Assembly: GCA_045629945.1 (NCBI GenBank)
Contig: JAZQSE010000012.1
Coordinates: forward strand, 1 to 64,000
DNA from: UBA1765 sp045629945
GTDB taxonomy: Bacteria > Fibrobacterota > Fibrobacteria > Fibrobacterales > Fibrobacteraceae
Direction: 5' to 3'
DNA length: 64,000 bases
Part shown: positions 1 to 7,887 of the stretch, piece by piece
How positions within the stretch are numbered: the first letter of the stretch is position 1
Layout of the letters: each line of letters begins with the position of its first letter
Program-made: the position numbers and the translations under genes
Notes under the pieces: model-generated
Seen by the model: only the letters and a program-made list of their open reading frames with translations
What the model was told of the DNA's origin: nothing
Database searches by the model: none

Positions 1-137
1 TTCTTTGCGTCTGCGAGACCATTTGCAGCGAGTGTTGTACAAATTGCTGCTGTCAATGTTGTTTTACCATGGTCAACGTGACCAATAGTGCCGATATTGC
101 AGTGCGGCTTGCTTCTGTCAAAATGTTCTTTAGCCAT
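1..137 (-). CDS. tuf: Elongation factor Tu, N-terminal part (cut by window edge)
   Basis: Reading leftwards from the ATG at 137 gives MAKEHFDRSKPHCNIGTIGH followed by VDHGKTTLTAA, the EF-Tu amino terminus with its G1 P-loop (GHVDHGKT). EF-Tu is the GTPase that delivers aminoacyl-tRNA to the ribosome. Only about 45 codons are inside the window. GGAGG lies just upstream of the start as the ribosome binding site. The gene follows the tRNA genes at 159-442 on the same strand, as in the thrU-tyrU-glyT-thrT-tufB operon of E. coli, so it is probably cotranscribed with them from the promoter at 451-481. Confidence 0.97.
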   Translation of the reverse strand, partial: MAKEHFDRSKPHCNIGTIGHVDHGKTTLTAAICTTLAANGLADAK

Positions 138-158
138 TTTAGCCTCCGTGTTTGTGAA

Positions 159-230
<72 letters not shown>

Positions 231-267
231 ATAATCCCCACAGCAAGGTCTTTACTGCGGGGATTAT
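231..267 (-). other. 13-bp stem-loop between tRNA-Tyr and tRNA-Thr
   Basis: The 37-nt segment is an inverted repeat with 13-nt arms (ATAATCCCCGCAG and CTGTGGGGATTAT, one G-U pair) around an 11-nt loop. It touches the 5' end of tRNA-Thr(GGT) and starts 12 nt after tRNA-Tyr. No T-tract follows, so it is not a standard terminator; a processing signal or attenuator are options. In E. coli a tRNA-Gly gene sits at this place. Confidence 0.8.
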
Positions 268-279
268 TGTTCGATTCAG

Positions 280-362
280 TGGGCCGTCGTGGTTTCGAAC
301 CACGGTAGGCGTAAGCCAACGGATTTACAGTCCGTCCCCTTTAACCACTCGGGCAACGACCC
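280..362 (-). tRNA. tRNA-Tyr (anticodon GTA)
   Basis: A class II tRNA with a long variable arm. The acceptor stem is GGGTCGT with ACGGCCC and discriminator A. The anticodon stem ACGGA/TCCGT encloses CTGTAAA, giving anticodon GTA. The T-arm holds GGTTCGAAACC. It lies 7 nt after the upstream tRNA-Thr on the same strand, matching the classical Thr-Tyr-(Gly)-Thr-tuf order. Confidence 0.96.
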
Positions 363-369
363 TTTTCAA

Positions 370-442
370 AGCCAAAGATAGGAATCGAACCTACGACCGG
401 CTGATTACAAATCAGCTGCTCTACCAGCTGAGCTACTTTGGC
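370..442 (-). tRNA. tRNA-Thr (anticodon TGT)
   Basis: The acceptor stem is GCCAAAG with CTTTGGC, the D-arm AGCTCAGCTGGTAGAGC, the anticodon stem GCTGA/TCAGC around TTTGTAA (anticodon TGT), and the T-loop GGTTCGATTCC. It is the first gene of the tRNA-tuf operon, starting 9 nt downstream of the -10 box. Confidence 0.96.
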
Positions 443-450
443 AGGCGGAA

Positions 451-481
451 CAAATGTAGAACCCCCCAGGCTTTTTGTCAA
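451..481 (-). promoter_or_regulatory. Promoter of the tRNA-tuf operon
   Basis: On the minus strand a perfect TTGACA (476-481) is followed by a 17-bp spacer and TACATT (453-458), read with its flank as TACATTTG (451-458). A GC-rich stretch in the spacer, upstream of the start point, could be a stringent-control discriminator-like feature, but that is speculation. This is the best primary-sigma promoter in the window. Confidence 0.85.
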
Positions 482-747
482 CCAAAAAACTAAAAAACTG
501 CAAAAAAATATCTATTTAAACTAATTTCAATGGGGATAATTTGTTAATAACTTGTTAAAACTTCTAGATTTTCACTAGAATCCTTATTTTGCCTATTATT
601 ATATAGGTACAAAATCTTTTTTTTTGCCTTCTATTGGCTTTGTCGACGATTCGAAAATATTTTCGAATCACCTTTCCTGAATCATTCTTTTTTCAAAATT
701 TTTACCCCTAATGATTTTCTTTCAAAAACTTTTGTGATTACGATTAT
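482..747. other. Intergenic region upstream of the permease gene
   Basis: 266 bp of AT-rich DNA between the divergent tRNA operon and the permease gene. It holds the palindromic element at 639-677 (listed separately). I see no RNA gene, no convincing -35 box for the permease and no good ribosome binding site close to 748. Confidence 0.6.
639..677 (+). repeat. 39-bp element with 22-bp perfect palindrome, copy 1
   Basis: TTTGTCGAC is followed by a perfect 22-bp palindrome (648-669, arms GATTCGAAAAT) and ACCTTTCC. A second copy in reverse orientation lies at 55235-55273 and matches at 36 of 39 positions by eye; all three differences are at the palindrome centre. It has no T-tract, so a terminator is unlikely. 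Confidence 0.8.
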
Positions 748-1668
748 ATGTTAAATTTTTTCCTGTCTATGCCTTTATCAAAATTTCGTTCTCATATTTC
801 TTCTATTAAAGGATTCTTTTTTGCGGCGGCGTCTGCCGTTTGTTATGGAATGAATCCTCTTGGCGCTTTACATTTGTATGAGCAAGGTTATTTACCAGAT
901 GCTGTTCTTTTTTACCGATTTTTAATGGCTGCCTTACTTCTGTTTGTAGTTCTTGTTGCGAAAGGTTCTCATTTTAAAATTTCATTTGCCGAATTTAAAG
1001 TGCTGCTTGTTTTTGGATTTTTATTTGCTTCCAGTTCGCTACCTTTTTACACTTCTTTTAATTATATGGATGCCGGACTTGCTTCTACACTTCTGTTTCT
1101 TTACCCTTTAGAAGTGGCTATTCTGATGGCCATCTTTTTTAAAGAGAAAATAAAAAAATGGACTTGGATTTCTATTGCTATTTCAATGTTAGGTGTAGCT
1201 CTTTTGTATAAGGGCGGTGGATCAACTCCCCTAAATCCAATAGGACTTTTATTTGTTTTTATTTCTTCTCTTGCTTATGCGATTTATATGGTTATGGCAA
1301 ATTTTGTCAATCTTAAAATGGGAACTGTAAAGATGACATTTTATGCCATTTGTTTTTGTCTTGTTTTTTTATTGCTTTATTCCATCATATTGGGTTCTGG
1401 CATGCCGCCATTATTACATGAAACTAGTTCGCTTGGGTGGAGTTTTATGCTTGGACTAGTTCCAACTACCCTTTCATTGATTTTTATGGTTAAAGCTGTA
1501 AAAATTATTGGTTCTACTCCAACTGCTATTTTAGGAGCTCTTGAGCCTATAACAGCTGTTTCTATAGGCGTTCTAGTCTTTAACGAAGTCTTAACAACTC
1601 GACTTGTTTTGGGTATTATTTTTATTCTTGCTTCTGCTACTTTGATAGCTATTACAAAAGCAAAATAG
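748..1668 (+). CDS. EamA/DMT-family permease (10 TM)
   Basis: 306 residues, almost all hydrophobic, with the two tandem EamA repeats (about 20-150 and 165-302) of drug/metabolite transporters. The second repeat carries the typical ALEPITAVSIGVLVFNE segment, and length is normal for the family. It should be an inner-membrane exporter or permease; the substrate cannot be read from the sequence. The start is uncertain: no clear ribosome binding site precedes ATG 748, and ATG 769 (Met8) is possible. It stands alone, divergent from the tRNA operon and convergent with the CotH lipoprotein gene, with a 10-bp gap at the 3' ends. Confidence 0.85.
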   Translation: MLNFFLSMPLSKFRSHISSIKGFFFAAASAVCYGMNPLGALHLYEQGYLPDAVLFYRFLMAALLLFVVLVAKGSHFKISFAEFKVLLVFGFLFASSSLPFYTSFNYMDAGLASTLLFLYPLEVAILMAIFFKEKIKKWTWISIAISMLGVALLYKGGGSTPLNPIGLLFVFISSLAYAIYMVMANFVNLKMGTVKMTFYAICFCLVFLLLYSIILGSGMPPLLHETSSLGWSFMLGLVPTTLSLIFMVKAVKIIGSTPTAILGALEPITAVSIGVLVFNEVLTTRLVLGIIFILASATLIAITKAK

Positions 1669-1678
1669 TAATTCTACA

Positions 1679-4423
1679 TTAGCGGAAAATAGCTTGCAAA
1701 TGAGGAACTTGTTCTGGTAAAATAGTTCGCACTTTTGCAGTTTCTCCATCACTCCAACCTTCAAATATACCGCCTGCAGAAGGAATAGCTTCTAAAGTTA
1801 CTGGGAAGCCTGCAAAGAATGGTGCATTAACAGAAGGAATTGGGAGTGTTAAATTATGAACGGCTATGTTTCCATTTCCTTTAGCTTCAAGTAAAACCGG
1901 CGCTACGGTTGGCAACCCAAAGTATTCCTGCATTTCTTGTAAGACTGTTACCGAACGAGTTTCGGCAAATTTATATATCAAATCCAACTGCCTAGACATA
2001 TATGATTCATTATGCCACCAACGTTCTTGGTCTCGTGGAATTTCAGCATTGATTTCGTTCATCATCGCATCAATTTTTTCTTTTAAAATCCCTGGCGAGA
2101 AATAGGTTACCAGTAAAACAGAGAAACGGTTGATGAAGGCCGATTTAAATTCTTCATTTTGCATTAATGTTCTCTGTAAGAAAGTAGAAGCCGGACCATT
2201 CGGCCAAGCCGGACCAGAATCTGTCAATGTAAATTCAAATATGTTGTTGTCAAATTCTGAATATTCATTTCCCCAGCCAAAATCCAAATCATACAAGAAC
2301 CATTTCCACTTGGTTACAGGCGAACTTGATCGCCATTTTTTTAAGTTATTGCTTGGCCAGTCTCTGTTGTTTGCAAATATTTCTGTATGCAAATAATTGA
2401 TAAAATTATCTACATCCATCCATTGTTTAATTTTTTCATAATGTTCACTACTAGTTGCTCCATTTGTTTCTAAATAAGAAATCATTTGTTCGTAATCTTG
2501 TGCAGAACCATTTGATGCTGAATTATCTGCTTTTAACAAATCAATATTTTCTGGATCTAAACCATAATTTGTTTCAAAATAATATTCCGTAGAGCGTTCT
2601 CTTATATTGTGAATCCCGTAGTATTCTCCGTTATAATAAACAATGGATGGTCTTGACTTCTGGAAATCAACGCCTAATCCTTTAGAAACAGAACTTCCCA
2701 AACGGTCACGAATATAATCACCTGAAAAATTAGAGCCATTGTTACGCAATAAGAATACACGGAACTCTTGTAAATGCGGGTATTCTGGGAATAATGGGTA
2801 TTCTAATCTTTTTTTACCATATTTTTCTTTGAATGTAATAGATGCTGATTTTTTATCGTTTGCACGACTATAATTACCAAAAATTTTATATGCTGCATTT
2901 TCAGCAAAAGCAGGTGCAACATTTCCTGGTTCAAATAATTCTACAAACACAGGAATTTCTTTATCTAACCAGTAATTGGCGCCATAATGTGGGTCAGAAG
3001 CTTGTGCATTAGGACCTTCCATATAAATTCCTGTATCTGGATTAAACCAAGAATCAGGATCTCCGGTTAAGAAAACGGTAGCAATACTTGGTTGTTGTTC
3101 AAATACATAAGTTCTGCTCACAATTTCTCCAGGAAGAGTTCCTTCATTAAAACTAGCACAGCGCACAACTGTTGTTGCACTTATTGGAATTTCTTGATAA
3201 ACTTGACTTTGGGCATGTGGCGGCCTTCCACCCAATTCACAACGCACAATAGATGTTGGATTAGTATTTACAGAAAGCATAAATGGTTCTGAATAAAATC
3301 CTGATGGTGGTAGATACACCGTTTCCCCTCTTATTGGATAAAGTTGCGTAGTCGCTTCTAACAAAGGGCTTGGGTCAGCGTAGCCCCAGTTTCCTAACGC
3401 ATCTGTCCCCCAAGTTTTTTCTGGTGGGAGTTCTGGATAGCTAACCGAATCAAGAATAGCTTCACCATTTGTTAAATAAAGAGTTCCGCCAGTATTTTTA
3501 ATCTTAAATGCAGCGTGTAATTCATGCCCTCTGTTTCTTGCTATATAATGATGTAAGTCAAATTGAACTAACTTCATTTCATTATCATCTGGAGCCAAAC
3601 GAGTACCATAGATATTTTTCAAATCTGGAAATGTTTTATTTTTCGGCAAAGTAATTTGATAAGTTGTTGTTGAATCCCCTGTTCCAATAACAGTTTCGCT
3701 CCACCCTGTCCAATCATCTAAATCTGGTTGAGCTAAACGCACTCTGAATACAGCCCCTTTAGTTATATAACCTGTAAAAAGAAGCTCATTTGCATTACTT
3801 ATATCTAAAACATCTGATGACGAAGCATTTCCTGTTCCTATAAACAAACATGCCGAATGCCAGCCTAATTCTTCATTTTCACCATATTGAATTTCTGCTG
3901 AAAAACGATAATAATCATCTGGACCCCTGATTTTATACTTATTTTCATACGCCCAAGGCCTTACAAAACTAGTTCCAGGGATATCAGCATTATCTTCATC
4001 AGCCCAAGCCCAACTACCAGAACCAACCATTTCTACAGAATCATGCGGGGCTTCGTAATTTGGCAAATTTTTCCCAGAAAGGAATATGGCAAAACGATTT
4101 TTAGGAAAAATGGGAGAATCTCCTAATTGCCATTTAGCAGGTTCACTTGGCGTATCCGTTAGAAAAAGACCATTTAAATTCACTACTGTATCAGCTGTAT
4201 TCAATAATTCAACCCAGGCAGGGTCATCACCTTCGTGGTCTTTAAAAACAGTATTTATTGGATCAACTTCACTAAATTTTACTGGAAAGCCTTCTATGTA
4301 AGGTAAAGAAACTATCGGCTCTTCTTCTGGTAAATTTTCGCCTTCTAACCGAGTGGATGTACTTGAATCGCCAGAACAAGCTAAAAGTGCGAAATAGAAT
4401 AAAAAAAACAATAAAAATCTCAT
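1679..4423 (-). CDS. CotH-domain lipoprotein with lamin-tail domain
   Basis: 914 residues. A hydrophobic signal peptide ends in the lipobox LLAC (Cys16), so it is probably a lipoprotein. In order: a lamin-tail-like domain (about 48-125, with AWVELLNTADTVVNLNG), a chitobiase C-terminal-like module (about 365-440, PPSGFYSEPFMLSVNT), a CotH-type domain (about 475-800, with NNRDWPSNN near 687 and DLDFGWGNEY near 711), and a C-terminal InlB-like repeat (IFEGWSDGE). CotH proteins of spore formers are protein kinases; in Gram-negatives secreted CotH proteins are often linked to extracellular polysaccharide, and the role here is unknown. It is monocistronic, with a 380-bp non-coding region behind its start. 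Confidence 0.85.
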   Translation of the reverse strand: MRFLLFFLFYFALLACSGDSSTSTRLEGENLPEEEPIVSLPYIEGFPVKFSEVDPINTVFKDHEGDDPAWVELLNTADTVVNLNGLFLTDTPSEPAKWQLGDSPIFPKNRFAIFLSGKNLPNYEAPHDSVEMVGSGSWAWADEDNADIPGTSFVRPWAYENKYKIRGPDDYYRFSAEIQYGENEELGWHSACLFIGTGNASSSDVLDISNANELLFTGYITKGAVFRVRLAQPDLDDWTGWSETVIGTGDSTTTYQITLPKNKTFPDLKNIYGTRLAPDDNEMKLVQFDLHHYIARNRGHELHAAFKIKNTGGTLYLTNGEAILDSVSYPELPPEKTWGTDALGNWGYADPSPLLEATTQLYPIRGETVYLPPSGFYSEPFMLSVNTNPTSIVRCELGGRPPHAQSQVYQEIPISATTVVRCASFNEGTLPGEIVSRTYVFEQQPSIATVFLTGDPDSWFNPDTGIYMEGPNAQASDPHYGANYWLDKEIPVFVELFEPGNVAPAFAENAAYKIFGNYSRANDKKSASITFKEKYGKKRLEYPLFPEYPHLQEFRVFLLRNNGSNFSGDYIRDRLGSSVSKGLGVDFQKSRPSIVYYNGEYYGIHNIRERSTEYYFETNYGLDPENIDLLKADNSASNGSAQDYEQMISYLETNGATSSEHYEKIKQWMDVDNFINYLHTEIFANNRDWPSNNLKKWRSSSPVTKWKWFLYDLDFGWGNEYSEFDNNIFEFTLTDSGPAWPNGPASTFLQRTLMQNEEFKSAFINRFSVLLVTYFSPGILKEKIDAMMNEINAEIPRDQERWWHNESYMSRQLDLIYKFAETRSVTVLQEMQEYFGLPTVAPVLLEAKGNGNIAVHNLTLPIPSVNAPFFAGFPVTLEAIPSAGGIFEGWSDGETAKVRTILPEQVPHLQAIFR

Positions 4424-4681
4424 TTTTAGAATCTATATCTTTTTTATTAGAAAAGCAAAAGGATTTTTCGTAGCTTATCTCTTGATAACAAGTTCAATTC
4501 TTAGCGAACTCTCTATGAAGATTGCTACACTACATTTGCGATGACAATCCTAAACGAGCTCACAATTCTTGCCACTTGCGATAGAGTGAAACGACAGAAG
4601 CAATCTCATTGCGAACAAATGACTGCGCCATCTAAAAAAACTTCTCGCGATAACTAGTCGGAGCTTGCCAGGTCGCTAACA
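4424..4681. other. Non-coding region with degenerate CATTGCGA-type repeat
   Basis: No coding potential is seen. At 4575-4615 it has CTTGCGATAGAGTGAAACGA and then CAGAAGCAATCTCATTGCGA, which resembles the repeats at 55335-55960 (CATTGCGA, GCAATCTC). A similar CGATGACAATCC segment lies near 4543. It looks like a worn copy of a dispersed repeat. Confidence 0.55.
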
Positions 4682-4774
4682 TTCTGTAAACATCTATTTA
4701 CACAAGACATACAAATTAAGAAAATGGGATAGAATCACATTTTCTATCCATTTTAGTAAAGAGTGTTTACAGAA
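4682..4774. promoter_or_regulatory. Nested inverted repeats upstream of ugd
   Basis: An outer perfect 11-bp inverted repeat (TTCTGTAAACA at 4682-4692; TGTTTACAGAA at 4764-4774) surrounds an inner 13-bp hairpin (4721-4734 with 4742-4754, one bulged G). The left arm is also half of TGTAAA-N6-TTTACA (4685-4702). The right arm overlaps the proposed ugd -35 box, so a repressor or activator binding here could control ugd. The inner hairpin could be a weak terminator. Confidence 0.55.
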
Positions 4775-4795
4775 GGCTTTTTTTTGTTATTTTTG
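4766..4795 (+). promoter_or_regulatory. Putative ugd promoter, leaderless type
   Basis: TTTACA (4766-4771), a 16-bp spacer, then TATTTT extended to TATTTTTG (4788-4795). The expected transcription start is within a few bases of the ATG at 4803, and there is no Shine-Dalgarno sequence, so the mRNA is probably leaderless. Confidence 0.5.
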
Positions 4796-4802
4796 CCTTA
4801 TT

Positions 4803-6176
4803 ATGAATTTTAATACAAAAATTTTGTGCATTGGAGCTGGCTATGTCGGCGGTCCGACTATGACAGTCATTGCAGATAAATGCCCTGACATTAAAGTTAC
4901 TGTCGTTGATATCAATCAAGCAAGAATTGATGCCTGGAATAGCGATAACCTCCCTATCTTTGAACCAGGGCTAGACGATGTTGTAAAACGTGCTCGCGGT
5001 CGCAACTTATTTTTTAGTACAGATATTGTTAAAGGCATTCAAGAAGCTGATATTATTTTTGTTTCTGTAAACACCCCAACTAAAACATTCGGACATGGAG
5101 CTGGTAAAGCCAGCGACCTTCAATATTGGGAAAAAACAGCTCGCCAAATTTTAGACGTTTGCGATTCTGGAAAAATCATTGTTGAAAAATCTACGCTTCC
5201 TGTACGCACAGCTGCTGCGATGGAACGCATTTTGAATTCTAATGACAAAGGAATTCATTTTGAAGTTTTGAGTAACCCGGAATTCTTAGCAGAAGGAACT
5301 GCTATACAGGATTTGTTTGAACCAGACCGTGTACTTATCGGAAGTCATCAGACAGAATCCGGAATTGCCGCTTGCCAAAAACTCGTCGATGTTTATGCTC
5401 ATTGGGTCCCGCGCGAACGCATTCTGACCACCAATCTTTGGAGTTCTGAACTTACAAAGCTCACGGCTAATGCATTCCTTGCCCAACGCATTTCTTCTAT
5501 TAACTCTATCAGTGCGCTTTGTGAAAAAACAGGTGCTGACGTTGATGAAGTGGCTTTTGTGATGGGAAAAGATACTCGCATTGGGTCAAAATTTTTAAAA
5601 GCATCTATTGGTTTTGGCGGAAGTTGTTTTAAAAAAGATATTTTGAATTTAGTTTATCTCTGTGAATATTACGGACTTCCAGAGGTAGCCGCTTACTGGG
5701 AAAGTGTTGTAAAAATTAACGAATGGCAAACCCACCGTATGGTTTCTAGAATGCTTGAAGTAATGTTCAACACTATCGCAGCTAAAAAGATTGCTGTATT
5801 TGGTTTTGCTTTTAAAGCAAATACTGGTGACACTCGTGAAAGCCCAGCTAATCTTGTCGTTCGCGATTTACTCGCCGAACACGCTATTCCAGTTGTAACA
5901 GACCCTAAAGCAATTCCTGATGCTAAACGCGATTTGGCTGATGTTTTAGAGCAAGTTCAATTTGAAGAAGACCCATATAAAGCAGTTGAAAATGCTCATG
6001 CAGTTGTTGTTTGCACTGAATGGAAATGCTTTGCTGAATTGGATTGGACAAGAATCTACAATTCTATGACTAAACCAGCTTTTGTCTTTGATGGCAGAAA
6101 CATTCTTGATGCCAACGCTCTTCGAAAAATTGGCTTTGAAGTAATCAGCATTGGTAAAGGTAAGGCAGAGGGATAG
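4803..6176 (+). CDS. ugd: UDP-glucose 6-dehydrogenase (animal-like subtype)
   Basis: 457 residues. It oxidises UDP-glucose to UDP-glucuronate with two NAD+. The Rossmann motif GAGYVGGPT is at about 10-18, and SNPEFLAEGTAIQDL and the catalytic GFGGSCFKKD (Cys275) follow. The GGPT and GHGAGKASDLQYWE segments resemble the animal UGDH subtype more than the short bacterial TuaD/Ugd type. The product feeds surface polysaccharide and fits the licD/glycosyltransferase genes downstream (31-bp gap). The start is the only good ATG, without an SD sequence (see promoter entry). Family assignment is secure; the role in this polymer is inferred from context. Confidence 0.93.
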   Translation: MNFNTKILCIGAGYVGGPTMTVIADKCPDIKVTVVDINQARIDAWNSDNLPIFEPGLDDVVKRARGRNLFFSTDIVKGIQEADIIFVSVNTPTKTFGHGAGKASDLQYWEKTARQILDVCDSGKIIVEKSTLPVRTAAAMERILNSNDKGIHFEVLSNPEFLAEGTAIQDLFEPDRVLIGSHQTESGIAACQKLVDVYAHWVPRERILTTNLWSSELTKLTANAFLAQRISSINSISALCEKTGADVDEVAFVMGKDTRIGSKFLKASIGFGGSCFKKDILNLVYLCEYYGLPEVAAYWESVVKINEWQTHRMVSRMLEVMFNTIAAKKIAVFGFAFKANTGDTRESPANLVVRDLLAEHAIPVVTDPKAIPDAKRDLADVLEQVQFEEDPYKAVENAHAVVVCTEWKCFAELDWTRIYNSMTKPAFVFDGRNILDANALRKIGFEVISIGKGKAEG

Positions 6177-6206
6177 AAAAAAATTTGCATAAGTGAAAAG
6201 AACGAC

Positions 6207-7049
6207 ATGGGCTTAAATTTAAAGACAAAAGAACCTGAAACATTATCTACAGTACAGACCAAGATTTTTGATATTTTCAAAATTCTGAAAGAACTTTTAG
6301 ATAATGATAAAATCCCTTATTATTTATTGGGAGGTTCTTTGTTAGGTGCTATTCGTCATAAAGGGTTTATCCCTTGGGATGATGATATTGATATTGGTAT
6401 TCCAAGAAATCAATATGATGCTTTTTTAAAAAATATTGCTCAAAAGCTCCCGGAACATTTAAAATTACGTACATACCAAGACGAATCGACACATCACTTT
6501 TACTTTGCAAGAATCGTTGATACGCGTTATATCATGTGCCGTCAAGGAAGTATAGAAATCCGTGATGAAAATATTTGGGTAGATATTTTCCCATTAGATG
6601 GAATGCCTAATAATTTTATTATTCGTCGAATTCATATGCTGAAACTTTTATGGACGCGTTTTGTATACCATGCTGCCTGTTTTAATAAGCTAAACTTAAA
6701 ACGCCCGAACAGACCTTTGTCAGAACGTCTTGCCATTAAATTTTTGCAAATTACCGGTTATAAGAAAAATGCTGATTACAAAGCTATTTTAGATAAACTA
6801 AATAATTTGCTTATCAAGTATCCTTTAGAAGAATCTAATTGGATTGTAAACTTTATGGGACAATATAAATTCAAAGAAATGTTCCCCAAAAGCTACTACA
6901 ATAACGGCCAAATGTATGATTTTGAAGGATTGAAAATTCTAGGCCCTGAAAATTATCATGCTGTACTTAATCAAATGTATGGGAATTACATGCAAGAGCC
7001 ACCAGACAATGAAAAAAATGTTCATAAAGCTTGTTTAAAAAATGAATAA
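6207..7049 (+). CDS. LicD-family phosphotransferase, copy 1
   Basis: 280 residues of the LicD/FKTN nucleotidyltransferase fold. The signature GGSLLGAIRHKGFIPWDDD followed by IDIG is at about residues 44-66; the Asp cluster binds metal. LicD proteins transfer phosphocholine or polyol phosphate to glycans, and here a polyol phosphate is plausible because CDP-alditol genes lie downstream on the other strand. It is followed by a second LicD gene overlapping by 8 bp. AAAAGAA upstream is a weak ribosome binding site. The substrate is not readable. Confidence 0.88.
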   Translation: MGLNLKTKEPETLSTVQTKIFDIFKILKELLDNDKIPYYLLGGSLLGAIRHKGFIPWDDDIDIGIPRNQYDAFLKNIAQKLPEHLKLRTYQDESTHHFYFARIVDTRYIMCRQGSIEIRDENIWVDIFPLDGMPNNFIIRRIHMLKLLWTRFVYHAACFNKLNLKRPNRPLSERLAIKFLQITGYKKNADYKAILDKLNNLLIKYPLEESNWIVNFMGQYKFKEMFPKSYYNNGQMYDFEGLKILGPENYHAVLNQMYGNYMQEPPDNEKNVHKACLKNE

Positions 7050-7887
7050 TTCGATTGAACAAAATCCATCTTTAAGAAAGTTGCAATTGTGTGAATTGCA
7101 ACTTTTAAAATATTTTCAAAAAATTTGTAAAGAGCACGATATTAAATATTTTGCATTAGGCGGAACTTTACTCGGAGCTATTCGACACAAAGGTTTTATC
7201 CCATGGGATGATGATATTGACATTGGTGTACCCCGTCCTGATTACGAAAGATTATGCAAGATACTAGAAAAAAATAGCGACGATAAAATCTCATTTAAAA
7301 CTTATAAAAATAACGATTCTCACATCCGCTACTTCGGACAACTAGAAGATTCTTCTTTAAAAATTGTTCGTAACGATAAATTAAAAGCAGAAGAATCTTT
7401 TGCTTGGATTGATATTTTTCCTCTGGACCCGATGCCAAACAATAAAGTTCTTCGCAAAATAAAAGTATTTTACGTTTTAATTTTAAGAGCTTTATTCAGA
7501 TTTTCTTGCTTTGATAAATTAGTTGATGTAAATAAAAAGAATAGACCTATTCATGAAAAGATTTTGGTTTGGATTGGTTTAAATACCCCTATTCAAAAAT
7601 TTTTAAATACAAAAAAATGCCTTGCTCGCATGGAACGCGCCTTGACTTCTATATCGTATGAAAAATCAAATTACCTAGTAAACGCTATGGGCGCCTACAA
7701 ATTCCGTGAAATGTTTCATAAAAAATATTATGGCGAAGGGCGTATGTACCCTTTTGAAGATACTGAAATCTCTGGCCCTGAAGATTATGATTTTGTTTGC
7801 AAACAACTTTATGGCGATTATATGAAGCCACCTGCTCAAAACGACAGAAATCATCACCAGATAGTCAATATTGAAGAAGTGAAATAA
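7042..7887 (+). CDS. LicD-family phosphotransferase, copy 2
   Basis: 281 residues with the signature LGGTLLGAIRHKGFIPWDDD followed by IDIGVP. It is clearly paralogous to the preceding gene over its whole length: both end in a GxxYxF/YPFE, GPEDY, QxYGDYM-type tail. The 8-bp overlap upstream and 1-bp overlap with the next gene mean translational coupling. Two adjacent, diverged LicD copies suggest two different phosphate-linked substituents or acceptors rather than redundancy. Confidence 0.88.
   Translation: MNNSIEQNPSLRKLQLCELQLLKYFQKICKEHDIKYFALGGTLLGAIRHKGFIPWDDDIDIGVPRPDYERLCKILEKNSDDKISFKTYKNNDSHIRYFGQLEDSSLKIVRNDKLKAEESFAWIDIFPLDPMPNNKVLRKIKVFYVLILRALFRFSCFDKLVDVNKKNRPIHEKILVWIGLNTPIQKFLNTKKCLARMERALTSISYEKSNYLVNAMGAYKFREMFHKKYYGEGRMYPFEDTEISGPEDYDFVCKQLYGDYMKPPAQNDRNHHQIVNIEEVK

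Noticed and set aside
231..267. Missed tRNA-Gly between tRNA-Tyr and tRNA-Thr
   Set aside because: The segment is only 37 nt and is a simple hairpin, with no D-arm, anticodon or T-arm.
4685..4702. CRP/FNR-type binding site
   Set aside because: TGTAAA-N6-TTTACA has wider spacing than TGTGA-N6-TCACA, and no CRP-like gene is in the window.
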